DNA of 64,000 bases from Salegentibacter sp. Hel_I_6 (GTDB taxonomy: Bacteria; Bacteroidota; Bacteroidia; Flavobacteriales; Flavobacteriaceae), in NCBI RefSeq assembly GCF_000745315.1, contig NZ_JQNQ01000001.1, positions 868,001 through 932,000 of the forward strand. The letters are read 5' to 3'. Position numbers and translations under genes: made by a program. The notes under the pieces are model-generated. The model was not told the DNA's origin. It searched no databases and worked only from the letters and a program-made list of their open reading frames with translations. Numbering within the stretch: position 1 is the stretch's first letter; the number at the start of each line of letters is the position of its first letter. Of this stretch, positions 29,565-38,019 are shown one piece after another.

Positions 29565-30632
29565 ATGAGTCACAACATTAAACCAGGCGTAGCCACAGGA
29601 AAAGAAGTACAGGAAATATTTAATTATGCCAAGAAAAAAGGCTTTGCCCTTCCAGCTGTAAACGTAATAAGTTCCAGCAGCATGAATGCAGTAATGGAAA
29701 CTGCAGCAGAACTAAATTCACCCGTTATTATTCAATTCTCAAATGGAGGTGGCCAGTTTAACGCTGGAAAAGGACTTTCAAACGATAATGAAAAAGCAGC
29801 GATCGCTGGATCTATTGCAGGTGCAAGACATATTCACGAACTTGCTGAAGCTTACGGTGCAGTAGTAATTTTACATACAGACCACTGTGCGAAAAAATTA
29901 TTACCCTGGATAGATGGTTTACTGGATGCCAGTGAAAAACATTTCGAGCAATTTGGAAAACCACTATACAGCTCGCATATGATAGATCTTTCAGAAGAGC
30001 CTCTTGAGGAAAACATTGCAACCTGCAAGAAGTATCTTGAAAGAATGAGTAAAATGGGAATGACACTTGAAATTGAACTTGGTGTTACAGGTGGTGAAGA
30101 AGACGGTGTTGATAATACTGATATCGACTCTTCAAAATTATATACTCAACCAGAAGAAGTGGCCTATGCTTATGAAGAATTAAGCAAAGTAAGCGACCAG
30201 TTTACTATCGCTGCCGCTTTTGGAAATGTACACGGAGTTTATAAGCCAGGTAACGTAAAACTTACCCCGGTAATTCTTAAGAATTCTCAAGAACACATTA
30301 CTAAAAAATACGGTGTAGAAGAAAATCATATTGACTTTGTATTTCATGGAGGTAGTGGTTCTACGGTTGAAGAAATTCGCGAAGGAATTAGCTACGGAGT
30401 AATTAAAATGAATATTGATACCGATCTTCAATACGCTTACCTTGAAGGTATTCGTGATTATATGGGAGAAAAGAAAGATTATCTTGCTGCTCAAATTGGT
30501 AATCCTGAAGGTGATGGCGTACCAAATAAAAAATATTACGACCCAAGAAAATGGTTGCGTGAAGGTGAATTAACTTTTAAAGCCCGACTTAAAAAGGCAT
30601 TTGAAGACCTTAACAACGTAAACACTTTATAG
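29565..30632 (+). CDS. fbaA: class II fructose-bisphosphate aldolase
   Basis: 355 aa Zn-dependent aldolase that splits fructose 1,6-bisphosphate into glyceraldehyde 3-phosphate and dihydroxyacetone phosphate. The metal-site HTDHCAKK (about 104-111), the ELGVTGGEEDGVDNT active-site loop, FVFHGGSGST and the phosphate-binding KMNIDTDLQYA are all intact. The length and the DG-rich loop place it in the E. coli FbaA-like (class IIA) group. It has its own promoter and a terminator follows at 30646. Confidence 0.96.
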   Translation: MSHNIKPGVATGKEVQEIFNYAKKKGFALPAVNVISSSSMNAVMETAAELNSPVIIQFSNGGGQFNAGKGLSNDNEKAAIAGSIAGARHIHELAEAYGAVVILHTDHCAKKLLPWIDGLLDASEKHFEQFGKPLYSSHMIDLSEEPLEENIATCKKYLERMSKMGMTLEIELGVTGGEEDGVDNTDIDSSKLYTQPEEVAYAYEELSKVSDQFTIAAAFGNVHGVYKPGNVKLTPVILKNSQEHITKKYGVEENHIDFVFHGGSGSTVEEIREGISYGVIKMNIDTDLQYAYLEGIRDYMGEKKDYLAAQIGNPEGDGVPNKKYYDPRKWLREGELTFKARLKKAFEDLNNVNTL

Positions 30633-30645
30633 AATTAATTTTTGG

Positions 30646-30678
30646 AACAGCTGGAGTTTTTAAATTCCGGCTGTTTTT
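30646..30678 (+). terminator. terminator after fbaA
   Basis: Stem AACAGCTGGA / TCCGGCTGTT (10 pairs including one G-T) with a 10-base loop and a short T run, 14 bases after the fbaA stop. Confidence 0.8.
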
Positions 30679-30739
30679 ATTTTAAGTAAAACATTCGGTT
30701 TATTAAAGAAATGAACTGAAACCTGAAACCTGAAAATAA

Positions 30740-31597
30740 ATGGCTTGGTTTAAAAGAACACAAAAAGGAATTCAAACACCCACGGAACATAAAAAAGATG
30801 TTCCTAAAGGGCTTTGGTATAAATCCCCAACCGGCAAGATTGTAGATGCTGAACAATTAGAAAGCAATTTTTATGTAAGCCCTGAAGATGGTTATCACGT
30901 AAGAATTGGCAGTAAAGAATATTTCAAGATCCTTTTTGACGATAATGAATTCAAGGAACTGGATAAAGACATGACTTCCAAAGATCCTTTGAATTTCAAG
31001 GACACAAAAAAGTACACCGATCGTTTAAATGCAGCCCAGGAAAAAACAGAACTTAAAGATGCGGTTCGCACCGCTGTTGGAAAGTCTAAAGGAAAAGATC
31101 TGGTAATTGCATGTATGGATTTTAGGTTTATTGGAGGTTCTATGGGATCTGTAGTAGGCGAGAAAATTGCACGTGCAGCAGATTATGCACTAAAAAATCA
31201 AATTCCACTAATGGTTATTTCCAAATCTGGTGGAGCTAGAATGCAGGAAGCAGCCTTATCCTTAATGCAATTAGCTAAAACCTCGGTTAGACTGGCACAA
31301 CTTGCAGAAGCAAGAATTCCTTATATCTCTTTAGCAACAGATCCTACAACTGGAGGAACTACGGCTTCTTTTGCAATGCTTGGCGATATTAATATTTCAG
31401 AACCAGGAGCTTTAATTGGTTTTGCAGGACCAAGAGTAGTAAAAGATACTACCGGAAAAGACCTGCCAAAAGACTTTCAAACTTCAGAATTTCTTAAAGA
31501 AAAAGGGTTTTTAGATTTTATAACTAAAAGATCTGAACTTAAAAATAAAGTGAACCTGTATTTGGATCTTATTCAGAATCAACCAGTAAGGGCTTAA
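30740..31597 (+). CDS. accD: acetyl-CoA carboxylase carboxyltransferase subunit beta (zinc-ribbon cysteines absent)
   Basis: 285 aa beta subunit of the carboxyltransferase that moves CO2 from biotin-BCCP to acetyl-CoA to make malonyl-CoA. The core is well conserved: FIGGSMGSVVGEKIARA, SKSGGARMQEAALSLMQ, TDPTTGGTTASFAMLGD and GFAGPRVV. In the E. coli protein the N-terminus has a CxxC...CxxC zinc ribbon; here the equivalent stretch reads WYKSPTGKIV and FYVSPEDGYH with no cysteine at all, so the metal site is lost though the surrounding sequence aligns. Probably a lineage trait rather than damage. Confidence 0.94.
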   Translation: MAWFKRTQKGIQTPTEHKKDVPKGLWYKSPTGKIVDAEQLESNFYVSPEDGYHVRIGSKEYFKILFDDNEFKELDKDMTSKDPLNFKDTKKYTDRLNAAQEKTELKDAVRTAVGKSKGKDLVIACMDFRFIGGSMGSVVGEKIARAADYALKNQIPLMVISKSGGARMQEAALSLMQLAKTSVRLAQLAEARIPYISLATDPTTGGTTASFAMLGDINISEPGALIGFAGPRVVKDTTGKDLPKDFQTSEFLKEKGFLDFITKRSELKNKVNLYLDLIQNQPVRA

Positions 31598-31637
31598 AAA
31601 AATATTTTCTTTCCGTAGGTAATTATATAGAAAGTAG

Positions 31638-31645
31638 TATCTTTG
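31638..31645 (+). promoter_or_regulatory. Bacteroidota-type -7 box for rpsO
   Basis: TATCTTTG matches TAnnTTTG, 53 bases before the rpsO ATG, leaving a leader of about 47 bases. Confidence 0.55.
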
Positions 31646-31698
31646 CCGACTGATGGAAAAACTGTCAATACATAAAAATCATTAAAATTAATATTGGA

Positions 31699-31968
31699 AT
31701 GTATTTAGCCAAAGAAAGAAAAGAAGAAATTTTTGAGAAGCACGGAAAAAGTAAAACCGACACCGGTTCTGCTGAAGGACAAATTGCTTTGTTCACTTAC
31801 CGAATCTCTCACCTTTCAGATCACTTAAAAAAGAATCGTAAAGACTACAACTCAGAGCGTTCTTTGGTAATGTTGGTTGGTAAAAGAAGGAGCTTGCTTG
31901 ATTACTTAATGAAGAAAGATATTATGAGATATCGTGCGATCGTTAAAGAGTTAGGATTAAGAAAATAA
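31699..31968 (+). CDS. rpsO: 30S ribosomal protein S15
   Basis: 89 aa, the standard S15 length. The conserved TGSAEGQIALFTYRISHLSDHLKKNRKD and the RRSLLDYLMKKD helix that binds 16S rRNA are present. The gene precedes pnp as in many bacteria, but here a strong terminator and a separate leader lie between them. Confidence 0.97.
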   Translation: MYLAKERKEEIFEKHGKSKTDTGSAEGQIALFTYRISHLSDHLKKNRKDYNSERSLVMLVGKRRSLLDYLMKKDIMRYRAIVKELGLRK

Positions 31969-31976
31969 ATTTCAAA

Positions 31977-32000
31977 GGGGGCTATACGCCCCCTTTTTTT
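31977..32000 (+). terminator. terminator after rpsO
   Basis: Stem GGGGGC/GCCCCC with a 5-base loop followed by seven T, beginning 8 bases after the rpsO stop codon. Confidence 0.93.
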
Positions 32001-32053
32001 ATATAAGATTAATTTGTAAATATTTACATTCCCAATATTTATTGGGTTTAAAT

Positions 32054-32161
32054 CTCGATTATCGAGTAAAATTGTCGCTCAAAGAGAGTAGTTTTTCATT
32101 GGTCTACACAACACACAACAACACAACTCCCGGCCGCCCGGTATTATAGGCGGAGACCATT
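32054..32161 (+). promoter_or_regulatory. structured leader upstream of pnp
   Basis: Between the rpsO terminator and pnp there is a palindrome CTCGATTATCGAG (32054-32066). It is followed by a nested structure: outer stem TGGTCT (32100-32105) with AGACCA (32154-32159), a long CA-only single strand (ACACAACACACAACAACACA), and an inner stem CCGCC (32134-32138) with GGCGG (32149-32153). PNPase controls its own leader in E. coli, so this may be a regulatory RNA region. That is inference. Confidence 0.4.
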
Positions 32162-32214
32162 GTATAACAAAAGATCTGGTGAAGTTATTCAGATCAAACG
32201 AAGAATTCAAAATT

Positions 32215-34464
32215 ATGATTCCACAAACATTTAAAGAGGTTATCGATTTAGGAGATGGAAGAGAAATCTCAATCGAAACCGGAAAATTAGCAAAACAGGC
32301 CCACGGGTCGGTTGTTGTTCAAATGGGCAACGCCATGTTGCTTTGTACTGTAGTATCTTCTTACAAAGAAAGTACTATGGATTTCTTTCCATTAACTGTA
32401 GATTACAGGGAAAAATTTGCTGCCGCAGGTCGTTACCCGGGCGGTTTCTTTAAAAGAGAAGCAAGACCAAGTGACGGTGAAGTTTTAACAATGAGAATTG
32501 TAGACCGCGTATTGCGTCCACTTTTCCCATCAGATTACAGAACTGAGACTCAGGTGATGATCCAGTTGATGTCACATGATGAAGAAGTTATGCCAGATGC
32601 TTTGGCAGGACTTGCTGCTTCTGCCGCTATCCAACTTTCAGACATTCCTTTTGAAACCGCTATTTCTGAAGCTCGTGTAGCCAGGATAGATGGTGAATTT
32701 GTAATTAACCCAAGCCGTAGCCAGTTACAAGAATCAGACATCGATATGATTATTGGTGCTTCTTCAGATTCTGTAATGATGGTTGAAGGTGAGATGAAAG
32801 AAATTTCAGAAGAAGAGATGGCCGAGGCTATTCAATTCGCTCACGAACACATTAAAAAACAAATAGACGCTCAATTGCGTTTAGCTGAAGCTTTTGGTAA
32901 AAAACCGGTTAGGGAATATGCCACTGCTGAAGAGAAAGAAGATATAGAGAAAAAAGTTCGCGATGCGGCTTACGATAAAATTTACGAGATCGCTAAAGGT
33001 GGTCACGGTAAAAAAGAACGTAGCGAAGCTTTTTCTGCAGTGAAAGATGAAGTTTTAGCTTTATTTTCTGAAGAGGAATTGGAAGAAAATGAAAAGCTGA
33101 TCAAAAAATATTATAGCAAAACTGAAAAAGAAGCGGTAAGAGAACTTACTCTTGCTGAAGGTATTCGTCTTGATGGTAGAAAAACCGACGAGATTAGACC
33201 TATCTGGTGTGAAACCGATTATTTACCATCGGTACACGGTTCGGCTATCTTTACTCGTGGGGAAACTCAGGCTTTGGCAACGGTAACTTTGGGTACTTCC
33301 AGAGAAGCAAACACCATAGATATGCCAACTCACCAGGGGGAAGAAACTTTCTATTTACATTATAACTTTCCTCCATTTTGTACCGGAGAAGCTTACCCGA
33401 TTAGAGGAACTTCAAGACGTGAAATTGGACACGGAAATCTTGCACAACGTGCATTAAAAGGAATGATTCCTGAAAATAATCCTTACACTGTAAGAATCGT
33501 TTCTGAAGTATTGGAATCTAACGGATCATCTTCTATGGCAACGGTTTGCGCCGGAACTATGGCAATGATGGATGCCGGGGTTAAAATGAAGAAACCAGTT
33601 TCTGGTATCGCAATGGGATTAATTTCTGATGGTGAGCGTCACGCTGTACTTTCAGACATTCTTGGAGATGAAGATCACCTTGGTGATATGGACTTTAAAG
33701 TAACCGGAACGGCTGACGGGATTACCGCTTGCCAAATGGATATTAAAGTAAAAGGACTTCCTTACGAGATTTTAGTAAAAGCACTAAAACAAGCTCGTGC
33801 AGGTAGACTTCATATTCTAGAAAAACTGACTGATACTATTGCTGAGCCAAACGAAAATGTAAAAGCTCACGCTCCAAAAATCATCACCAGAAGAATTCCT
33901 AACGAATTTATTGGTGCAATGATTGGACCTGGAGGAAAAGTGATTCAGGAACTTCAAAAAACTACAGGAACTGAGATCGTAATTAACGAAGATCCCGTAA
34001 CCGAAGAAGGTATTATTGAAATCCTTGGAACTAGTCAGGAAGGAATTGATAAAGTTCTTGCTAAAATAGACTCGGTAACTTTTAAGCCAGAAAAAGGAAG
34101 TGTTTACGAAGTAAAGGTTATCAAAGTTCTTGACTTTGGTGCCGTAGTAGAATATCTTGATGCTCCCGGCAATGAGGTTTTACTTCACATATCTGAACTG
34201 GCGTGGGAACGCACAGATAACGTAACCGATATTGTAAACCTTGGTGATGTAATAGATGTAAAATACTTTGGTGTAGACCCTAAAACCCGTAAGGAGAAAG
34301 TTTCAAGAAAAGCTTTGCTTGAAAAACCTGAAGGTTACCAGGCAAGACCACCAAGAGACAACGATCGTAACGACAGAGGTCGTGACAACCGCGGTTCTCG
34401 AGACAATCGTGGCCGTGATGATCGAAGAGGTAGAGACAACAGAGATCGTAAAGACAACGATTAA
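32215..34464 (+). CDS. pnp: polyribonucleotide nucleotidyltransferase (PNPase)
   Basis: 749 aa 3'-to-5' phosphorolytic exoribonuclease. Domains in order: first RNase PH domain (about 10-145), all-helical linker (about 230-315), second RNase PH domain with HQGEETFYLHYNFPPF and the catalytic region SDILGDEDHLGDMDFKV, KH domain with GAMIGPGGKVIQELQ (about 565-580), and S1 domain with VLDFGAVVEYL. The C-terminus carries an extra low-complexity tail of about 40 residues made almost only of R, D, N and G, likely disordered. A GTG start at 32179 is possible, but the ATG at 32215 (MIPQTFKEVIDLG) fits the family better. Confidence 0.95.
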   Translation: MIPQTFKEVIDLGDGREISIETGKLAKQAHGSVVVQMGNAMLLCTVVSSYKESTMDFFPLTVDYREKFAAAGRYPGGFFKREARPSDGEVLTMRIVDRVLRPLFPSDYRTETQVMIQLMSHDEEVMPDALAGLAASAAIQLSDIPFETAISEARVARIDGEFVINPSRSQLQESDIDMIIGASSDSVMMVEGEMKEISEEEMAEAIQFAHEHIKKQIDAQLRLAEAFGKKPVREYATAEEKEDIEKKVRDAAYDKIYEIAKGGHGKKERSEAFSAVKDEVLALFSEEELEENEKLIKKYYSKTEKEAVRELTLAEGIRLDGRKTDEIRPIWCETDYLPSVHGSAIFTRGETQALATVTLGTSREANTIDMPTHQGEETFYLHYNFPPFCTGEAYPIRGTSRREIGHGNLAQRALKGMIPENNPYTVRIVSEVLESNGSSSMATVCAGTMAMMDAGVKMKKPVSGIAMGLISDGERHAVLSDILGDEDHLGDMDFKVTGTADGITACQMDIKVKGLPYEILVKALKQARAGRLHILEKLTDTIAEPNENVKAHAPKIITRRIPNEFIGAMIGPGGKVIQELQKTTGTEIVINEDPVTEEGIIEILGTSQEGIDKVLAKIDSVTFKPEKGSVYEVKVIKVLDFGAVVEYLDAPGNEVLLHISELAWERTDNVTDIVNLGDVIDVKYFGVDPKTRKEKVSRKALLEKPEGYQARPPRDNDRNDRGRDNRGSRDNRGRDDRRGRDNRDRKDND

Positions 34465-34487
34465 TTAGTCTTAAGCTTTATAAATCT

Positions 34488-34523
34488 AAATCCCCGAAAA
34501 ATTAATTTTTCGGGGATTTTTTT
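34488..34523 (+). terminator. terminator after pnp
   Basis: Long perfect stem AAATCCCCGAAAAA / TTTTTCGGGGATTT with a short loop, followed by more T; starts about 24 bases after the pnp stop. Confidence 0.92.
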
Positions 34524-34550
34524 ATGCAGTTTGTTAGGAGTCTTTTTAAT

Positions 34551-34657
34551 CGTCAAGCTGAACTTGTTTCAGCTTCTAGCATGATATTAAGTTAGATATC
34601 CGAATAAATTTCGGAGCAAGCTCTGAAACCATACCGAAGCTTCGCAAAAGGATGACG
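34551..34657 (+). repeat. dispersed intergenic repeat, copy 2
   Basis: Begins CGTCAAGCTGAACTTGTTTC, contains ATAAATTTCGGAGCAAGCTC followed by TGAAACC, and ends GGATGACG, so the ends (CGTCA/TGACG) are inverted. It shares its core with the minus-strand copy at 21542-21653. Confidence 0.75.
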
Positions 34658-34695
34658 AAAAGATGATATTTTTATTTTTTTCTGCGTTAGGAATT

Positions 34696-34770
34696 ATAGC
34701 GTAAAGCCCACAGCGAGTGGAACGAGCGAGGACTTGCAGCGTAAAACCCGACCCGCAGGGTAACGCCCAA
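34696..34770. repeat. second short intergenic repeat-like block
   Basis: The block AGCCCACAGCGAGTGGAACG followed by AGCGAGGACTTGCAGCG and GTAACGCCCAA is G+C-rich in an A+T-rich gap and has the style of short repeats found between flavobacterial genes. Only one copy is seen in this window, so the repeat call is inference. The rest of the gap before rpoD holds only its promoter region. Confidence 0.4.
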
Positions 34771-34866
34771 ATAAAATTAATTAAGATTTTTTGTAACATT
34801 TCGACTACTCCTTGCGTATAAACTAGTACAAGAGCTATTCATAATTAAAATCCAAGGAGACGATAG

Positions 34867-35730
34867 ATGAGACAACTTAAGATTACGAAGCAGGTAACAA
34901 ACCGTGAGACTGCTTCGTTAGACAAGTATTTGCAAGAAATTGGTAAAGTTGATCTAATTACTGCCGATGAAGAGGTAGAATTAGCACAACGAATTAAAGC
35001 GGGTGATGACCGCGCTTTAGAAAAATTAACTAAAGCGAATTTACGTTTTGTGGTGTCGGTAGCAAAACAATATCAAAATCAGGGGTTAACCCTACCCGAC
35101 CTTATTAATGAAGGAAATTTAGGATTAATTAAAGCTGCGAAACGTTTTGATGAAACGCGTGGTTTTAAATTTATCTCCTATGCTGTATGGTGGATTCGCC
35201 AGTCTATTCTTCAGGCACTGGCTGAGCAGTCGCGTATTGTTCGTTTACCATTGAATAAAATTGGATCTATTAACAAGATCAACAAAACTTTTGCTTTCTT
35301 AGAACAATCTCATGAGCGCCCTCCAAGTGCTGAAGAAATTGCGAAAGAGCTGGACATGACGATTAATGATGTGAAGGAATCTATGAAGAATTCTGGCCGT
35401 CACGTCTCTATGGATGCTCCTTTGGTAGAAGGTGAAGATTCTAACCTTTACGATGTATTACGTTCCGGGGAATCTCCAAATCCTGATAAAGAACTTTTAC
35501 ACGAATCTCTAAGAACCGAGATTGAGCGTGCTTTAGAAACCTTAACTCCGCGTGAAGCAGATGTTATTCGTTTGTATTTTGGTCTTGGAGACCAGCACCC
35601 AATGACACTTGAAGAAATTGGTGAAACTTTTGATCTAACAAGAGAAAGAGTTAGACAGATTAAAGAAAAAGCGATTAGAAGATTGAAACATACTTCTAGA
35701 AGCAAAATCCTAAAAACGTATTTAGGATAA
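34867..35730 (+). CDS. rpoD: primary RNA polymerase sigma factor (RpoD/SigA)
   Basis: 287 aa sigma-70 factor with regions 1.2 (MRQLKITKQVTNRETASLDKYLQEIG), 2 (ANLRFVVSVAKQYQNQGL, then YAVWWIRQSILQALAEQ for -10 recognition), 3, and 4 (TLEEIGETFDLTRERVRQIKEKAIRRL). It lacks the acidic region 1.1 and the large insert of E. coli RpoD, which is normal for Bacteroidota. It is the factor expected to read the TAnnTTTG promoters noted here. Two hairpin terminators follow. Confidence 0.96.
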   Translation: MRQLKITKQVTNRETASLDKYLQEIGKVDLITADEEVELAQRIKAGDDRALEKLTKANLRFVVSVAKQYQNQGLTLPDLINEGNLGLIKAAKRFDETRGFKFISYAVWWIRQSILQALAEQSRIVRLPLNKIGSINKINKTFAFLEQSHERPPSAEEIAKELDMTINDVKESMKNSGRHVSMDAPLVEGEDSNLYDVLRSGESPNPDKELLHESLRTEIERALETLTPREADVIRLYFGLGDQHPMTLEEIGETFDLTRERVRQIKEKAIRRLKHTSRSKILKTYLG

Positions 35731-35745
35731 GATATTTAAGATGAC

Positions 35746-35790
35746 AACAGTTAATGCCGGCGACGGCCGGCTAACATAACTGTTCGTTTT
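35746..35790 (+). terminator. first terminator-like hairpin after rpoD
   Basis: AACAGTTA...CCGG pairs with CCGG...TAACATAACTGTT around CGACGG, followed by CGTTTTTT. Slightly imperfect stem; begins 16 bases after the rpoD stop. Confidence 0.65.
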
Positions 35791-35804
35791 TTGATTGATG
35801 AATG

Positions 35805-35833
35805 ACCCCGGCGTGATGAACCGGGGTTTTTTT
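35805..35833 (+). terminator. second terminator after rpoD
   Basis: Stem ACCCCGG / CCGGGGT with a 9-base loop and a run of T, about 15 bases after the first hairpin. Confidence 0.85.
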
Positions 35834-35898
35834 GTTTAAGTTCTTTGATGCTATGCCTATTATTTTTAAACTTAACTTAAACAGTTATTAAAATTTAT

Positions 35899-35906
35899 TA
35901 TTTTTG
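35899..35906 (+). promoter_or_regulatory. Bacteroidota-type -7 box for the BLUF gene
   Basis: TATTTTTG-type match (TA at 35899-35900, TTTG at 35903-35906), 24 bases before the ATG at 35930. Confidence 0.55.
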
Positions 35907-35929
35907 CACGATCAACATCAAAATATAAT

Positions 35930-36340
35930 ATGCGATACGCCATAAGTTATGTTAGTACCGTAAACCCGGCACTTTCGGAAACTGAGATCCAGGAAGCTTT
36001 AGACTTTAGTAAAAAATGGAATAACGATAACCACGTGACCGGAGTACTTTTATATTCCCAGGGGAATTTTTTCCAGGTTTTAGAAGGCGAAGAAAAATTA
36101 TTAAAAGATCTTTTTGAGAGAATTAAAGCCGATGAAAGGCATCATAATATTATTACTATCTTCCAGAAACAGATTCCTGATATCCAGTTTGATGGTTACG
36201 AAGCCGATTTTATTTCGCTTGACGATCGTTTTCAGCCAAAAAACATCAACACCTATACCAACCAGGTGAGTCTGCTTAATCCTGCTATTCAAAGCTCTGT
36301 AAAGTACATTTTAAATAAATTTACAGAAGGCATCAAATAA
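35930..36340 (+). CDS. BLUF domain blue-light photoreceptor (single-domain)
   Basis: 136 aa protein made of one BLUF domain (about residues 1-95) plus a short helical tail. BLUF domains bind FAD and sense blue light through a Tyr-Gln-flavin hydrogen-bond switch. The essential Tyr (YVS, residue 7), the Asn pair NN (about 31-32) and the Gln in FFQVLEGEE (about 50) are all present, as are GVLLYSQGNF and DERHHNI. The usual FxxWxM segment near the C-terminal strand reads FDGYEADFIS, so the semi-conserved Trp and Met are missing. No output domain is fused; signalling must be through a partner. It has its own promoter, 28 bases after the stop comes a new promoter for rpe. Confidence 0.9.
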   Translation: MRYAISYVSTVNPALSETEIQEALDFSKKWNNDNHVTGVLLYSQGNFFQVLEGEEKLLKDLFERIKADERHHNIITIFQKQIPDIQFDGYEADFISLDDRFQPKNINTYTNQVSLLNPAIQSSVKYILNKFTEGIK

Positions 36341-36352
36341 GTATAATCTTGT

Positions 36353-36360
36353 TATTTTTG
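36353..36360 (+). promoter_or_regulatory. Bacteroidota-type -7 box for rpe
   Basis: TATTTTTG-type match (TA 36353-36354, TTTG 36357-36360), about 28 bases before the rpe ATG at 36389. Confidence 0.55.
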
Positions 36361-36388
36361 CGTGCACACTTTCAATAGCACAACAACT

Positions 36389-37051
36389 ATGACAACAAAA
36401 CTTATTGCTCCATCTATTCTTGCTGCAGATTTTGGAAATCTTCAGCGTGATGTTGAAATGGTAAACCAAAGCGAAGCCGATTGGTTTCATATTGATATTA
36501 TGGACGGTGTCTTTGTTCCAAATATCTCTTATGGAATGCCGGTACTTCAAGCTATTACCAAACACGCTGAAAAAACTATTGATGTTCACCTTATGATCGT
36601 AGATCCAGATAGGTACATTAAAGAGTTTGCCAGACTGGGAGCCGATAATCTTACCGTGCATTACGAAGCTTGCACACACTTGCATAGAACACTTCAGGCG
36701 ATTAAAGCTGAAGGAATGAAAGCCGGTGTAGCAATAAATCCCCATACTAGTGTAGATTTATTGAAAGATGTCATCAATGATATCGACATAGTTTGTATAA
36801 TGAGTGTAAATCCCGGTTTCGGCGGACAAAGCTTTATAGAAAACACCTATCATAAAGTCCAGCGCTTAAAAGAACTTATTGTTACCCATAATGCTACTAC
36901 TTTAATTGAAATTGATGGAGGGGTAACTAACGAAAATGCTTCTCAGCTTATAAAAGCCGGTGCCGATGTTTTGGTGGCCGGGAGCTACGTTTTTAAAGCG
37001 AACGACCAACTTGAAACCATTAAAGACTTGAGACAACTTGCAAACTCCTAA
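36389..37051 (+). CDS. rpe: ribulose-phosphate 3-epimerase
   Basis: 220 aa TIM-barrel enzyme interconverting ribulose 5-phosphate and xylulose 5-phosphate in the pentose phosphate pathway. Conserved segments: IAPSILAADFGNL (N-terminus), WFHIDIMDGVFVPN with metal ligands, VHLMI, MSVNPGFGGQSFI, and EIDGGVTNENA with the phosphate-binding VAGSYVFK. The frame is open from 36362, but the ATG at 36389 (MTTKLIAPSIL) gives the family-typical start. Its end overlaps the next gene by 14 bases if that starts at TTG 37038. Confidence 0.95.
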   Translation: MTTKLIAPSILAADFGNLQRDVEMVNQSEADWFHIDIMDGVFVPNISYGMPVLQAITKHAEKTIDVHLMIVDPDRYIKEFARLGADNLTVHYEACTHLHRTLQAIKAEGMKAGVAINPHTSVDLLKDVINDIDIVCIMSVNPGFGGQSFIENTYHKVQRLKELIVTHNATTLIEIDGGVTNENASQLIKAGADVLVAGSYVFKANDQLETIKDLRQLANS

Positions 37052-38018
37052 AAATACTTACGATGTTATAATTATTGGTGGCGGCCCTATTGGAATTGCC
37101 TGCGCTCTAGAAGCCCAAAAGAAGGACCTTTCATATCTTATTTTAGAAAAAGGATGTTTGGTCAATTCTTTATACCACTACCCTACAAACATGACTTTCT
37201 TTTCTACTTCAGAAAAATTGGAGTTGAATAACATTCCCTTTATAAGTAATAACCCGAAGCCCAGAAAAGCCGAAGCTTTAGAATATTACCGCAGGATAGC
37301 TACTTCAAATAAAATTAATATTAATTTGTTTGAAAAGGTTACCGAGGTTCAAACTCATGAAGACTTACATATAGTTAAAACCATAAAAAACGAATACTCC
37401 ACTAAAAATGTTGTGGTTGCTACCGGTTTCTATGATATCCCAAACTATTTAGAGATACCAGGTGAAGATTTACCCAAGGTGGCACATTACTACGGCGACC
37501 CTCATTACTATGCAACTCTAAAAACCATTGTAGTGGGCGCAAGTAATTCAGCTGTAGATGCTGCTTTAGAAATTTACCGAAAAGGTGGCGAGGTGACCAT
37601 GATCGTTAGAAAAGAAGAAATTGGCCGCAGGGTTAAATACTGGGTTCGCCCAGATATTGATAACCGAATTAAGGAAGGCAGCATTAAAGCATATTTCAAT
37701 GCTAATTTGAAGGAAATTAAAGAGAAGGAAGTTATTATTGAAACTCCTGAAGGGGATAAAATACTGGAAAATGACTTCGTACTAATGCTAACAGGCTATC
37801 GCCCAAATTTTGAGTTTCTAAAAAAAATGGGAATTGATCTCTCTGATGACGGACGGAAAATCCCGCAATATGATGAAAAAACCATGGAAACTAATATAAA
37901 GGGAATTTATCTTGCCGGAGTAATTTGCGGCGGGGTAGAGACCCATAAATGGTTTATAGAAAATTCAAGGGTTCATGCTGAAATGATTATGAAAAATTTA
38001 GATACCAAAAAAACTTAG
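37038..38018 (+). CDS. ypdA: YpdA family putative bacillithiol disulfide reductase
   Basis: 326 aa flavoprotein of the two-dinucleotide-binding thioredoxin reductase-like fold. The FAD loop IIIGGGPIGIACALEA (about 11-26) and the NADPH loop VVGASNSAVDAALEIYRKGG (about 168-187) are visible. There is no CxxC redox pair, which is as expected for YpdA (Bdr), the enzyme that reduces bacillithiol disulfide. The only start that keeps the first strand is a TTG at 37038 (MQTPKNTYDVIIIGG), inside the end of rpe, suggesting translational coupling. Bacillithiol use is inferred from the family only. Confidence 0.85.
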   Translation: MQTPKNTYDVIIIGGGPIGIACALEAQKKDLSYLILEKGCLVNSLYHYPTNMTFFSTSEKLELNNIPFISNNPKPRKAEALEYYRRIATSNKININLFEKVTEVQTHEDLHIVKTIKNEYSTKNVVVATGFYDIPNYLEIPGEDLPKVAHYYGDPHYYATLKTIVVGASNSAVDAALEIYRKGGEVTMIVRKEEIGRRVKYWVRPDIDNRIKEGSIKAYFNANLKEIKEKEVIIETPEGDKILENDFVLMLTGYRPNFEFLKKMGIDLSDDGRKIPQYDEKTMETNIKGIYLAGVICGGVETHKWFIENSRVHAEMIMKNLDTKKT

Positions 38019-38019
38019 T

